From assembly GCA_963589785.1 (NCBI GenBank), contig CAVAMJ010000007.1, positions 53,526 through 117,525 on the forward strand: DNA of 64,000 nucleotides, read 5' to 3'. Of this stretch, positions 52,895-61,301 are shown piece by piece. This stretch comes from SIG603 sp963589785 (lineage in GTDB: Bacteria; Bacillota; Clostridia; Oscillospirales; Acutalibacteraceae). The stretch's first letter is position 1, and every line of letters begins with the position of its first letter. Position numbers and translations under genes: made by a program. The notes under the pieces were generated by a model. That model did no database searches and was not told the origin of the DNA. It worked only from the letters and a program-made list of their open reading frames with translations.

Positions 52895-53654
52895 TTTGCT
52901 CCGCCTCTATTTTCTCCAACAAATCCTTTGGCATATATCTCGGCCCTCTCACATTTTTGATACCGTAAGCCAAAAGCACGTCTTTATTCAAAAAGTCCTT
53001 GCCGTAGCTTTTAACAAGCTTTATTTTCATTGCCTTTTTATCGGAATTTGTCTCCCAATATCTAGGCAAATCGACCTCAAGCACCTCGCATTTAAACATT
53101 ATCGCACGGTACGGCACTCCGACATACATATAAACTGTATCGCCGACAGCCATTTTCGAGCTTTGCGTCCAGTCGTGAATATCGCTTTCTTCAAAGCCCT
53201 TCACAATGTCATACAATTTGGGATTAGAAGGAATTATCCAGTTCTTTGATTTTCCTTTCATTCTGACTGTTTTGCTCTCTGTGAGCTCGTAGCTGATATC
53301 GATAAGTCCGAATATCTCTTCCTCATCTACCGTTCCGTCAAGCAAAATACTAAGCCAGTGCTCCTTGTTCATGTGGTAAGCCTGATAGTACCCCTCGCCC
53401 ATTCTAAGTGCACCTATTAAAAGCGGATCGCACTTAACCGTCAGTATGAGCACAGCTTCATCAGGTAGACTTTGCGATAGCTTTTTTCCGCTAACACACA
53501 TGATAAGTCCGTACCATTTGCCCTTTGAGCCTTCATGCCTCAAGATTGCCGTGCCGGGGCTGTCGCTGAAAAGATACTGCGGTTCTGTTTGATATTTTTC
53601 TAATACATAATCGTAGATTATCTCTCTTGCATTACTCTCGTTAAGCTTAGCCAT
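52878..53654 (-). CDS. MmcQ/YjbR-like domain fused to an EVE-like domain
   Basis: 258 residues. The N-terminal half (EIIYDYVLEKYQTEPQYLFS, then PDEAVLILTVKCDPLLIGAL and GYYQAYHMNKEHWLSILLDG) matches MmcQ/YjbR, a CyaY-like fold. The C-terminal half (KNWIIPSNPKLYDIVKGFEE, then VGDTVYMYVGVPYRAIMFKC) resembles EVE/PUA-like domains that bind modified bases. The biological role is unknown; a nucleic-acid-related role is an inference from the EVE part. Confidence 0.78.
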   Translation of the reverse strand: MAKLNESNAREIIYDYVLEKYQTEPQYLFSDSPGTAILRHEGSKGKWYGLIMCVSGKKLSQSLPDEAVLILTVKCDPLLIGALRMGEGYYQAYHMNKEHWLSILLDGTVDEEEIFGLIDISYELTESKTVRMKGKSKNWIIPSNPKLYDIVKGFEESDIHDWTQSSKMAVGDTVYMYVGVPYRAIMFKCEVLEVDLPRYWETNSDKKAMKIKLVKSYGKDFLNKDVLLAYGIKNVRGPRYMPKDLLEKIEAEQSEIHN

Positions 53655-53708
53655 AACATCACCCCCATTCTTGATATTCTAACATTCAAAGTTCTCTTTT
53701 ACAAGAGA

Positions 53709-53735
53709 AAAGCTCCGCCAACGGCAGAGCAAAAT
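53709..53735 (-). terminator. terminator downstream of the small peptide gene
   Basis: Minus-strand GCTCTGCC-GTT-GGCGGAGC then TTTTCTC. A further stem AAGCTCCGT/ACGGGGCTT lies at 53754-53777. Confidence 0.65.
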
Positions 53736-53784
53736 CCACTTTATTCAGAAAGCAAGCCCCGTAAAAAAACGGAGCTTGTAATTT

Positions 53785-53901
53785 TCACATTTTTTCCATC
53801 TTTTTCTTAGCCCAATGCTTCACCGCATTGCAAAATGCCGCCGTAACTCCGGCAACAGATCCGCTAACAAGGATACAACCGACAGCTTCCATAATTTTCA
53901 C
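53785..53901 (-). CDS. unannotated 38-residue hydrophobic/basic peptide
   Basis: The frame starts with GTG at 53901, 6 nt after AAAGGA, and ends TGA at 53785. An ATG at 53892 is in frame but too far from that site. Residues 5-25 (EAVGCILVSGSVAGVTAAFC) form a small-residue-rich hydrophobic helix; the tail VKHWAKKKMEKM is basic and amphipathic. Size and make-up recall type I toxins, small membrane peptides or quorum/PSM-like peptides; none can be named. It has its own consensus promoter, a 5' GTTAG-N6-CTAAC dyad shared with the two small RNAs, and terminators. Confidence 0.6.
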   Translation of the reverse strand: MKIMEAVGCILVSGSVAGVTAAFCNAVKHWAKKKMEKM

Positions 53902-53935
53902 CGCATATCCTTTCTTTGTTGTAATATTAGTTTTG

Positions 53936-53951
53936 GTTAGTCTCTGCTAAC
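53936..53951 (-). promoter_or_regulatory. GTTAG-N6-CTAAC dyad at the peptide gene start site
   Basis: GTTAGCAGAGACTAAC on the minus strand, 7 nt after the -10 box. The same element sits 8 nt after the -10 box of both tandem RNAs. It could be an operator or a 5'-terminal RNA hairpin. Confidence 0.65.
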
Positions 53952-53958
53952 CGTATAA

Positions 53959-53987
53959 ATTATAACAAATTCATCCGTATTTGTAAA
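53959..53987 (-). promoter_or_regulatory. promoter of the small peptide gene
   Basis: Minus-strand TTTACA (53982-53987), 17 bp, TATAAT (53959-53964). Confidence 0.75.
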
Positions 53988-54000
53988 TAGAATAAAGAAA

Positions 54001-54033
54001 AAAGATATGCACCGATTTGATGCATATCTTTCC
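54001..54033 (-). terminator. intrinsic terminator after the MATE gene
   Basis: AAAGATATGCA pairs with TGCATATCTTT around a 9-nt loop, then T-rich sequence on the minus strand. Confidence 0.85.
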
Positions 54034-54050
54034 GATTATTAATACTTAAA

Positions 54051-55568
54051 TTAAGCTGTTACAGCGTTGACTGCTTTTTCCTCGACCTTTGCTGTTTCGC
54101 TCTTAAGCTTAATCATCTTCCATTTACCGGAACGGTATCTGATGAATATGAGTAAGGATCTGAGAAGCTGATCCGCCGCAAGTGCGACCCATGCACCGAA
54201 AATTCCGAAGCCCATGTGAACCAATATGATTGCGAGTGTCGGACGCAAAATCATAGTCGTTATTGTGATAATAACAGCAGTTGCCTTTGTGTCGCCGGCA
54301 CCTCTGAGTCCACCCGCAAGAATGAACTGCGAAGCCTGGAACGGCTGAACGAACGCAACGAAGAACATTATCTTTGCTCCCATTTCGACAACCTCAGTTT
54401 GGCTGTTATAAAGTCCAACTATATCGCCGCCGAACACCGCAAAGAGAACCGTCAGAAGAAGTCCGACACCGATGCCGAGTCTCTGGCATCTTGAAGCGTA
54501 TGCCTGAGCCATGTCGGGACGCTTCTTTCCGAGTGACTGACCGACAAGAGTTGTCGAAGAAACGGCAAAAGCCTGACCTGTCATGAACGAGAGCGCCTGA
54601 ATGTTCATGCACACCTGATGTGTTGCAAAGGCTACCGTACCGAGTGAAGCAACGGTTACGGAGAAAACTATCATTCCAACTCTCATAAGAAGCTGTTCTA
54701 TCATGGACGGAATACCTATGTTCATGAGGTCGGACATAGTCTTTTTATCAAAACGGAATCCAAGCTTAAACTCAAGCTTGAGGAACCCGTTACCACGCAA
54801 AATCAGACTGAGCGCAATGATGAACGCGACAAGCTGACCGAGTACAGTCGCAAGCGATGCACCTGCAACGCCCATTGCGGGAGCACCGAGATTTCCGTAA
54901 ATGAGCACCCAGTTAAGGAAAACATTCACAAGGTTCGCTATGAGATTGTAAAACATACTCGAACGGGAGTCGCCGACACCTCGAAGTGAAGCCGTTATCG
55001 TGCTCGTGAGTGCCATGGTCAAAAATCCGGCAAGCTGAATCTGCAAATACTGCGTTGCCCATTCGGTAACAATTTCTTCAGTCGAGCCCATGAGAATTAC
55101 AAGCGGTCTTGAAAAAATAATTCCTACAGCGGACAAAATAATCGTCACGCAAAAGGTAAACAGCAAGCCTTGACGGACAACCTTGTTTGCCTCCTCACGG
55201 TTTCCCATGCCCTTATGCCTTGCGACAAGCGCCGTAACTCCAACGTTCATTGCTATGAATGCCGTCATAAGGAGAAACTTCGGCTGATTTGTAATTCCGA
55301 CTGCGGTAAGCGCCTGAGTTCCGTACTCCGGGTGAGCTTTTCCGCCGATTGAACCTACCATCATGAGGTCAACCATTGAAGCAAGCTGCGTCAAAATAAG
55401 CTCGATAAAACTCGGCCAAGCAATTTTGACAACATCCTTAAATAGCTCCTTGTTGTGCACGCCATCGGGCAACTTGTTATTCACTCGCAAGCTGCCGCTT
55501 AATTCACCCGTGCCCTCCTCGAGCCTGTCAAGGGTGATTTTTAGGCGTGATGCTTTCTCTTTTTCCAC
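54051..55568 (-). CDS. MATE-family efflux transporter
   Basis: 505 residues with twelve predicted helices. Family motifs: DVVKIAWPSFIELILTQLAS near the first helix, GNREEANKVVRQGLL and KKRPDMAQAYASRCQRLGI (paired half-repeats), and QASQFILAGGLRGAGDTKAT. It probably exports drugs or metabolites by Na+ or H+ antiport. Monocistronic. The 307-bp region upstream is AT-rich and carries the tannase terminator; I see no clear regulator site in it. Confidence 0.92.
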   Translation of the reverse strand: MEKEKASRLKITLDRLEEGTGELSGSLRVNNKLPDGVHNKELFKDVVKIAWPSFIELILTQLASMVDLMMVGSIGGKAHPEYGTQALTAVGITNQPKFLLMTAFIAMNVGVTALVARHKGMGNREEANKVVRQGLLFTFCVTIILSAVGIIFSRPLVILMGSTEEIVTEWATQYLQIQLAGFLTMALTSTITASLRGVGDSRSSMFYNLIANLVNVFLNWVLIYGNLGAPAMGVAGASLATVLGQLVAFIIALSLILRGNGFLKLEFKLGFRFDKKTMSDLMNIGIPSMIEQLLMRVGMIVFSVTVASLGTVAFATHQVCMNIQALSFMTGQAFAVSSTTLVGQSLGKKRPDMAQAYASRCQRLGIGVGLLLTVLFAVFGGDIVGLYNSQTEVVEMGAKIMFFVAFVQPFQASQFILAGGLRGAGDTKATAVIITITTMILRPTLAIILVHMGFGIFGAWVALAADQLLRSLLIFIRYRSGKWKMIKLKSETAKVEEKAVNAVTA

Positions 55569-55804
55569 GTTTTTGCCCTCTCAATCTATTTTAGTATCAT
55601 ATGCAATCATTGTACACCCGGTTAGTTTTAATTGCAACAGTTTGAAGCAATATAATAATAATTTTATCACGTTTACATATGCTTAGGTACAAAACATTTG
55701 GTACATATGCACAGTAGAAAACAAACCTTTTATAGTTTATTGGTCGTTTGTGAAATGTCGAAAAATAATTTTCGCCTAAAGTTTATATTTTACCAATGCA
55801 AAAA

Positions 55805-55846
55805 AACGCACGATAAAGGCAAACATAGAAACCTTTATCGTGCGTT
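55805..55846 (-). terminator. intrinsic terminator after the tannase gene
   Basis: Perfect 15-bp stem AACGCACGATAAAGG/CCTTTATCGTGCGTT with a 12-nt loop; T-rich on the minus strand. Confidence 0.85.
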
Positions 55847-55875
55847 ATTAATTAGAAATGTTGTACGAGAGAATA

Positions 55876-57630
55876 TTAACGGCAAATATCGTTGATCCAA
55901 GCAACTACCTCTCCCGGGTAATCTGCCTCACAATGAGGCTTATCCCAGACAAGTGCGTAATCAGTATCTTTTCCGTTGTTTTGGAGCTTTGCCGCAAGAA
56001 CCATCGAGATGATAAATGCAGTGTCTGCGTCCTGTGCACCTACACGGATGCGGTAATGAGCTGTACCGCTGTCGGGCTGAGATGTGCCGATAAAATTCAG
56101 CGGATTCAATAGGAATTTTTGGTTTTCCTGTTCGGCATCTCCGATACAAGAAGCATAGCTGTCGTAATACTTGTTATATTCTTCTGGGAATGCATCCTTC
56201 AGCTCTTCAATGGCGGGAGCAATGTCAGTACAGAAGTGCATATAATCTCGCTCAGCCGTGCCGAATTCCTGATTTTCACCGCTATCCATTCCAAGGGTGT
56301 CAAAGCTCGTGCAAGGCTTCATGCGGCGACGGTGATTCAGAATATAGCTGTCTAAATCTTTAATTTCAGCTCGTTTTCCGTCCCAGCTAAGCCATTCTGA
56401 TTTTTCATCACCGGAAACCTCCATCATAGGCGGCTTAAATCCGTTATAAGGAACACCCTTAGGAGGACGGCAGACTAAATCGCCCAAGCACGGCGGAGAA
56501 GAAGGCTTTTCTTCCCCTTTTGCAGACAAGTTCAATGCAACACCCGGGCCGGCGTGACCTTGAAGAAGCTCTGCGCCTTGAGGTTTAGGGGTAGGAGCTT
56601 GTTTTAGCACCGTATAATTACCGCAAAGGTAATCCTCTATGGTGTAAGGAACATCCAAGCTTCCGCTGACCAGCCTCTGAAGAAAATCGCTAGCAGAATC
56701 GTTCAAGTGTTTCATCAAGGCAGTGTAAGCCGTTCCGCTTCTGCCATTTTGGTCAAACCTGAGAAGTGTGCCATCAGTCGTCTTCAACTCCAAAGAATTG
56801 AAATATCTGACATATTTTTCACTTAATTTCTGAGAAAGTGCCTTTTGGAACGGGCTCATTGTACCCGCCGGGCCGGCTGGAGAATCTTCGTTTTCTTCGT
56901 CTTCACGGAACTGCCATTCATATGCAAGGTCTGCATGTTCCAAATCAACAATCGGACAGTAAACCTGAGAAGCAAAGACCGTATCATTTTCCTCCATAAA
57001 GGCACCGTTTTGTTTTAAAAACTCCTCATACAGAGGATTATCGCCTGTGACACCCAACAGAACAGACATTGCTCCGCCGGCGCTCCAACCGGCAGAAATC
57101 ATGTGAGAAAAATCACCCGGCAGAGCCGCCGCATTATGACGCAGAAAACGTATAGCGGTTTTCAAATCGACCAAAGTCCACGGTGATTTGCCGCAGAGAG
57201 TGCCGTCAGCATTTCGGCTGTCACGGCCACGGCATCCGCAAGTAACATACACCATGCCCGCCGCAAGATATTTTCCGGCTTCATCACGAGGACCGCCAAG
57301 CCATGTATGCGGCATCTGCATGTATCCAGCACTGTTATTTTCAAAAATCACAGGTGCAGTAGCGCCGTTGTATTCACCACACCGACTGTCAAGATTAGGT
57401 GTACCGTCGGAATTAAGGTAAGCGGCGGGAACAAAAATGCTCATTCGCTGAAACTTTGGTGTTGTTGCAAATTGAGTATAAAGAATATCTTCCAAACACC
57501 AACATTCATACTCTTCATCAAATTTCCATGCGTCCCGACATTCAGAAAGCTCTGCGGTCGCATTGACGATTGTAAATTCTTCTCTCAAGAGATCCAACTC
57601 CTTATCATAGTGTTTCAGAGGAAAACACAT
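55876..57630 (-). CDS. tanB: tannase, subtype B (tannin acyl hydrolase)
   Basis: Serine esterase releasing gallate from galloyl esters. The nucleophile is Ser183 in ISAGWSAGGAMSV; GAQDADTAF gives Asp534 and Asp536; DKPHCEADY gives His566. RMKPCTSFD and GENQEFG match the Lys and Glu that hold the galloyl ring in the Lactobacillus plantarum enzyme. AYEWQF and DLEHADL are also conserved. No signal peptide, so probably intracellular. 584 residues against about 470 in the plantarum enzyme; an insertion near residues 320-410 (Pro-rich, with CLGDLVCRPPKG) explains most of the excess. It follows the LysR gene by 55 bp. No strong ribosome binding site, so the start is less certain. Confidence 0.88.
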   Translation of the reverse strand: MCFPLKHYDKELDLLREEFTIVNATAELSECRDAWKFDEEYECWCLEDILYTQFATTPKFQRMSIFVPAAYLNSDGTPNLDSRCGEYNGATAPVIFENNSAGYMQMPHTWLGGPRDEAGKYLAAGMVYVTCGCRGRDSRNADGTLCGKSPWTLVDLKTAIRFLRHNAAALPGDFSHMISAGWSAGGAMSVLLGVTGDNPLYEEFLKQNGAFMEENDTVFASQVYCPIVDLEHADLAYEWQFREDEENEDSPAGPAGTMSPFQKALSQKLSEKYVRYFNSLELKTTDGTLLRFDQNGRSGTAYTALMKHLNDSASDFLQRLVSGSLDVPYTIEDYLCGNYTVLKQAPTPKPQGAELLQGHAGPGVALNLSAKGEEKPSSPPCLGDLVCRPPKGVPYNGFKPPMMEVSGDEKSEWLSWDGKRAEIKDLDSYILNHRRRMKPCTSFDTLGMDSGENQEFGTAERDYMHFCTDIAPAIEELKDAFPEEYNKYYDSYASCIGDAEQENQKFLLNPLNFIGTSQPDSGTAHYRIRVGAQDADTAFIISMVLAAKLQNNGKDTDYALVWDKPHCEADYPGEVVAWINDICR

Positions 57631-57685
57631 GCAAAAACTATCTTGTCTAAAGAATATTAGCTGAGAGTGAAAAAATCAATTCGAT

Positions 57686-58636
57686 TTAAGCGTCCGTCGT
57701 TTCCAGTTTGGAATTATCCGCCGCAAGCTTGCAGTAATCTACAAAATGAGCTGCCGCCGGGCTCAGAGGTTCATCTTTCAGGTAAGCCATATAAATCGTA
57801 GTATAGAGGGACGGCTCGATAGGAACCACTGCAAAAGGCTGCTTGTCGAGGTTATCCAGTGCGTCATAAGGTCTTGCGGCATGGTTTTCGAACATTAGAG
57901 AAACACAACTGCCGCGCGTTACCATATCAAAAATTGCTTCCAAATTGTGACTGGTGAACAACACATGCGGCGTGAAACCGACATTTCGGCAAGCTCTAAC
58001 GCATAGATTGTACGGCATAGTTCCGTTTTTTATCAGTGCAAAACATTCATCTTTTAATTGTTCCAGCTTGATTGAAGACGCCTCAGCAAGCGGATGGTCT
58101 GTTGGGAGAACAGCAACCAATTTATCTCGATAGTATGGCAAACGCACCATAGAATTTTCCTTATCGGGGTCATGTTCCAGATACTCGTTACTGTCTCGAT
58201 AGAAAATAACATCACAGCTATGATTTAATAGGTCGTCTCGCAAAAGAAGTGTGTCTTCTTCTATGGTTTGAAGATTAACAGCTGGATAATCCAACTGATA
58301 TTTCACAATAAGATCAGTGATGTAATAACGAGGAATAACAGGGATACAGCCGATAGTCAGCGACTGGCTTCCTACTGACAGATAATTGAATGCGGCTGTT
58401 TCATATTGAGTCTGCAGCTTAGCTATCTGTTGTGCGTATGGGAGCATTAGCGCGCCAAATTCCGTAAGTTCCACTTTTCGGCTGGTGCGATTGAATAATT
58501 CGCCACCCAGCTGTGTTTCCATCTTCTTGATGTGTTTTGATAAGCTGGACTGCCCAATGAACAGCTTCTCGGCGGCAGCCCAATAATTTTTTGTTTCGGC
58601 AAGAACCGAGAATTCTTTCCAATAAGAAATGTCCAT
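57686..58636 (-). CDS. LysR-family regulator, probable activator of the tannase/gallate genes
   Basis: 316 residues. N-terminal winged helix MDISYWKEFSVLAETKNYWA, then EKLFIGQSSLSKHIKKMETQ (recognition helix) and LFNRTSRKVELTEFG. The C-terminal effector domain includes SLTIGCIPVIPRYYITDLIV and LVAVLPTDHPLAEA. GGAG lies 8 nt before the ATG. It is divergent from the transporter gene and upstream of tanB on its strand, the arrangement of the tanR regulator in lactobacilli. A dyad between the genes (58659-58673) is its likely site. Confidence 0.88.
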   Translation of the reverse strand: MDISYWKEFSVLAETKNYWAAAEKLFIGQSSLSKHIKKMETQLGGELFNRTSRKVELTEFGALMLPYAQQIAKLQTQYETAAFNYLSVGSQSLTIGCIPVIPRYYITDLIVKYQLDYPAVNLQTIEEDTLLLRDDLLNHSCDVIFYRDSNEYLEHDPDKENSMVRLPYYRDKLVAVLPTDHPLAEASSIKLEQLKDECFALIKNGTMPYNLCVRACRNVGFTPHVLFTSHNLEAIFDMVTRGSCVSLMFENHAARPYDALDNLDKQPFAVVPIEPSLYTTIYMAYLKDEPLSPAAAHFVDYCKLAADNSKLETTDA

Positions 58637-58658
58637 AGTCCAAACTCCATTTTGATTA

Positions 58659-58673
58659 ATTCTATCTTAGAAT
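58659..58673. promoter_or_regulatory. LysR-type binding site between the divergent transcripts
   Basis: Perfect dyad ATTCTA-TCT-TAGAAT fitting T-N11-A. It is centred about 64 bp before the predicted transporter start, the classic recognition-site position, and lies near the lysR start, where binding would also autoregulate. Confidence 0.7.
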
Positions 58674-58682
58674 TGATTGTAT

Positions 58683-58705
58683 ACCCAAAAAGAATTGTTT
58701 GTCAA
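58683..58705 (-). promoter_or_regulatory. promoter of lysR-tanB
   Basis: Minus-strand TTGACA (58700-58705) with TATACA/TACAAT 16-18 bp downstream. The -35 box shares a base with the divergent transporter promoter, so the two overlap. Confidence 0.6.
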
Positions 58706-58723
58706 CTATGTCGGAAATATAAT
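58695..58723 (+). promoter_or_regulatory. promoter of the transporter-decarboxylase operon
   Basis: TTGTTT (58695-58700), 17 bp, TATAAT (58718-58723). The weak -35 fits a LysR-activated promoter. Confidence 0.6.
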
Positions 58724-58802
58724 TGCATTAGAGGAAAAAAACAAGCAAAAACGCACATCTCTTTCATTGTATAATTGGCAAAGTGCCAAGGAGGTATATT
58801 TT

Positions 58803-60197
58803 ATGTCTGAACAAAGAAAAGATTCTGCGGCTATGCAGAGCGAGAATGTCCGCCTTCCGTTGTGGAAGAAGATCTGTTACGGCTGTGGTGCAGGCGGCGG
58901 TAATGTCATGAGCACATTACTTGCATCATTTCTTCTTAGCTACTACACCGATACAGCCGGTATTGCGGCGGCTGCTATTGGCACCATGTTTGTCATTTGC
59001 CGTCTGCTGGATGGCGTGACAGACTTTGCGATGGGCGGCATTGTTGATAAAACTAACACTAAATGGGGCAAGGCACGCCCGTGGCTCGTTTTGTGTGCAC
59101 CGCTCATGTGCATCGGAATTATCCTGATTATCAGTGTACCAAAAGGCTGGGGCGAAGCAGCCAAGCTTGTGTATGCTTACATTACCTATATCTTTTTAAA
59201 CTGTGTTGTCTATACAATTTTCGGTATAGCACATACTGCACTGCTTGCTCGTATGACACGTGATTTCAAAGATCGCAACACTACATCCACAGTTTCCAGC
59301 ATCATTAATAATCTCGTCGGTTTGGTTGTAGGTACGATGATCACAGGTCTGCAGCTAAAGTTTGGCTGGACTATAACCGGTATCATTTTAGGCATTATCT
59401 CCGGTGTACTTATTCTTATTCCCGGTCTTGCATGCGAAGAAAATGTCGGTATGGAAACAGGTCATGATGAAGCCGCTAAGATTCCCATTAAAGAACAGCT
59501 TCCCGCAGTTCTAAAAAATAAGTACTTCTGGATTACAATGGTTTTAGGCGCATTGACTCTTTTCGCCAACGCCAATGCTATTGCCGCACAGATTTACTAT
59601 TGCAACGTTGTATTGAGCGACCCCATGTATATGACAACTCTGATGAGCTTCGGTCAGGCTCCCGGCATCATCATTCTGTTCTTTATGCCGTATTTCTCAA
59701 ATAGGTTCTCTAAGCGTAAATTTATGTCATTCGGCTGTTTGCTTATGATTCTTGGCTTCAGTTGCATCGGTTTGGCGGGCACTAACAAGAGCTTACTGCT
59801 AATTGGCACAATTCTGCGTTCTATTGGTATCGGTCCTATGTTTGCCGGTTTGTATGCGTTTTGTGCAGATGCGGCTGATTATGGTGAGTGGAAATATGGC
59901 ATCCGCAGTGAAGGTCTGTTGGCATCTTCTCAGTCCATTGGCTCGAAAATCGGTATCGGTTTTGGATCTGCTTGCACAGCATGGATTTTGGCAGCGGCAG
60001 GTTATGTACAGTCCACAATGGACGGTTCGACTATTCAGCAGCCCGAAAGTGTAGTAAATGCAATTCGTTTTGACTACGGATGGCTCGGTGCGATTATCAG
60101 CGTCGTTCTGCTCATTGGTGTTCTGATGATGGATGTTGAAAAATATCTGCCGGAAATTCGCTCTAACCTCAGCAATCGTAAACCTGAGATGCACTGA
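58803..60197 (+). CDS. GPH-type (MFS_2) cation symporter, candidate galloyl-ester or gallate transporter
   Basis: 464 residues with twelve helices. WKKICYGCGAGGGNVMSTLL, DGVTDFAMGGIVDKTNTKWG (the GPH loop 2-3 signature, near residue 60) and SVPKGWGEAAK; later GIGPMFAGLYAFCADAADYG near residue 345 and KIGIGFGSA. The start ATG 58803 follows AGGAGG; an open frame from 58677 has no such site and includes the promoter. The family usually imports glycosides or uronides. Its place before the esterase and decarboxylase genes suggests a galloyl glucose or gallate substrate (inference). Confidence 0.85.
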   Translation: MSEQRKDSAAMQSENVRLPLWKKICYGCGAGGGNVMSTLLASFLLSYYTDTAGIAAAAIGTMFVICRLLDGVTDFAMGGIVDKTNTKWGKARPWLVLCAPLMCIGIILIISVPKGWGEAAKLVYAYITYIFLNCVVYTIFGIAHTALLARMTRDFKDRNTTSTVSSIINNLVGLVVGTMITGLQLKFGWTITGIILGIISGVLILIPGLACEENVGMETGHDEAAKIPIKEQLPAVLKNKYFWITMVLGALTLFANANAIAAQIYYCNVVLSDPMYMTTLMSFGQAPGIIILFFMPYFSNRFSKRKFMSFGCLLMILGFSCIGLAGTNKSLLLIGTILRSIGIGPMFAGLYAFCADAADYGEWKYGIRSEGLLASSQSIGSKIGIGFGSACTAWILAAAGYVQSTMDGSTIQQPESVVNAIRFDYGWLGAIISVVLLIGVLMMDVEKYLPEIRSNLSNRKPEMH

Positions 60198-60210
60198 AGA
60201 AAGGAAAACT

Positions 60211-61182
60211 ATGAAACCTGATTTCAATCACAGGATGCCGCCACTTGGCGTTGGAGATTTTGACGCACTGGACGGCTCCCTGAAATTTGATAAATCTACT
60301 GAAGGATCGCCGCCAGATTTTCAGGTAAAAATGGCAGATATAAGCTGGGTAACACGAAAATATCTGGACTTACCTTATGATACCGCTTCCTATGCACAGC
60401 GTCTTGACATTTATCTGCCTGAGGAAGGTGAAGGCCCATTCCCTCTGGTGGTACATCTTCACGGCGGTGGCTTTGGAATGGGTGACAAGCGTGATGACCA
60501 TATGGACAGCTATTTGCAAGGGCTGAAGCACGGCTATGCACTGGCTTCTGTGGAATATCGTCTTAGCGGAGAAGCTATTTTTCCGGTGGCAGTTTTAGAT
60601 TGTCGTGCAGCTTTTCGCTGGCTGAGAGAACACGCAGAGGAGTATCACCTTGACCCTAACCGATTCTGTGCTTTAGGCGGCAGTGCCGGTGGCAATCTCG
60701 CCGCATTGATTGGCATGAATATTCCAAACGGACAGTTCCCGGGAGAAGAAAACAAGGAGTTTAAGACATCCTGCGCTGTCCAGGCGGCAGTGGATCAATT
60801 TGGACCAATTGACTTCCGCCATATGGATGAACAGGCACGTGCAAACGGCATTAGCTTTGCAGACCACGACTTGCCTTCCTCAGCAGAGAGCAGTTATATG
60901 GGCGGTGCCCTTCCGAAATTATCGGACGAATGGCTGGCAAAAGCAAATCCTACTACCTACATTAACAAGAATATGGCTCCTATGCTGGTAGAGCACGGTT
61001 GTATGGATAAATTGGTTCCTTTTGAGCAGAGTGTTAATTTTGTAAATGCGATTTACAAGAAACTTGGCTCGGGCAGAGTAGAATTTGTTCCACTGCCAAA
61101 TGCCGATCACGAAGACAAAGAATATGCAAGCGAATGGAATCAGCAGGTGCTGTGGGGCTGGCTTGATGCACAGCTGAAATAG
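60211..61182 (+). CDS. alpha/beta hydrolase esterase (HSL family)
   Basis: 323 residues. The oxyanion motif HLHGGGFGMGDKR lies near residue 90 and the nucleophile elbow is ALGGSAGGNLAAL near residue 155; NADHED supplies the catalytic His near residue 298. No signal peptide. AAAGGA precedes the ATG, 13 bp after the transporter stop. It may hydrolyse a second type of ester bond in galloyl or hydroxycinnamoyl compounds, complementing tanB; substrate unproven. Confidence 0.85.
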   Translation: MKPDFNHRMPPLGVGDFDALDGSLKFDKSTEGSPPDFQVKMADISWVTRKYLDLPYDTASYAQRLDIYLPEEGEGPFPLVVHLHGGGFGMGDKRDDHMDSYLQGLKHGYALASVEYRLSGEAIFPVAVLDCRAAFRWLREHAEEYHLDPNRFCALGGSAGGNLAALIGMNIPNGQFPGEENKEFKTSCAVQAAVDQFGPIDFRHMDEQARANGISFADHDLPSSAESSYMGGALPKLSDEWLAKANPTTYINKNMAPMLVEHGCMDKLVPFEQSVNFVNAIYKKLGSGRVEFVPLPNADHEDKEYASEWNQQVLWGWLDAQLK

Positions 61183-61301
61183 CGTATATTGCTTTACCGC
61201 ACGGAGAGTTAGGAAATCGCTTCATAAAAATAACTTGAAGCGGTATTTTCAGAGTTGCTGATGCTTCCATATCTAAATAAAGAAACAAAGGAGAATTTTA
61301 C

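Noticed and set aside
61186..61301. Riboswitch in the gap before the UbiD gene
   Set aside because: Only one simple GCTTCA/TGAAGC hairpin is visible, with no known aptamer core.
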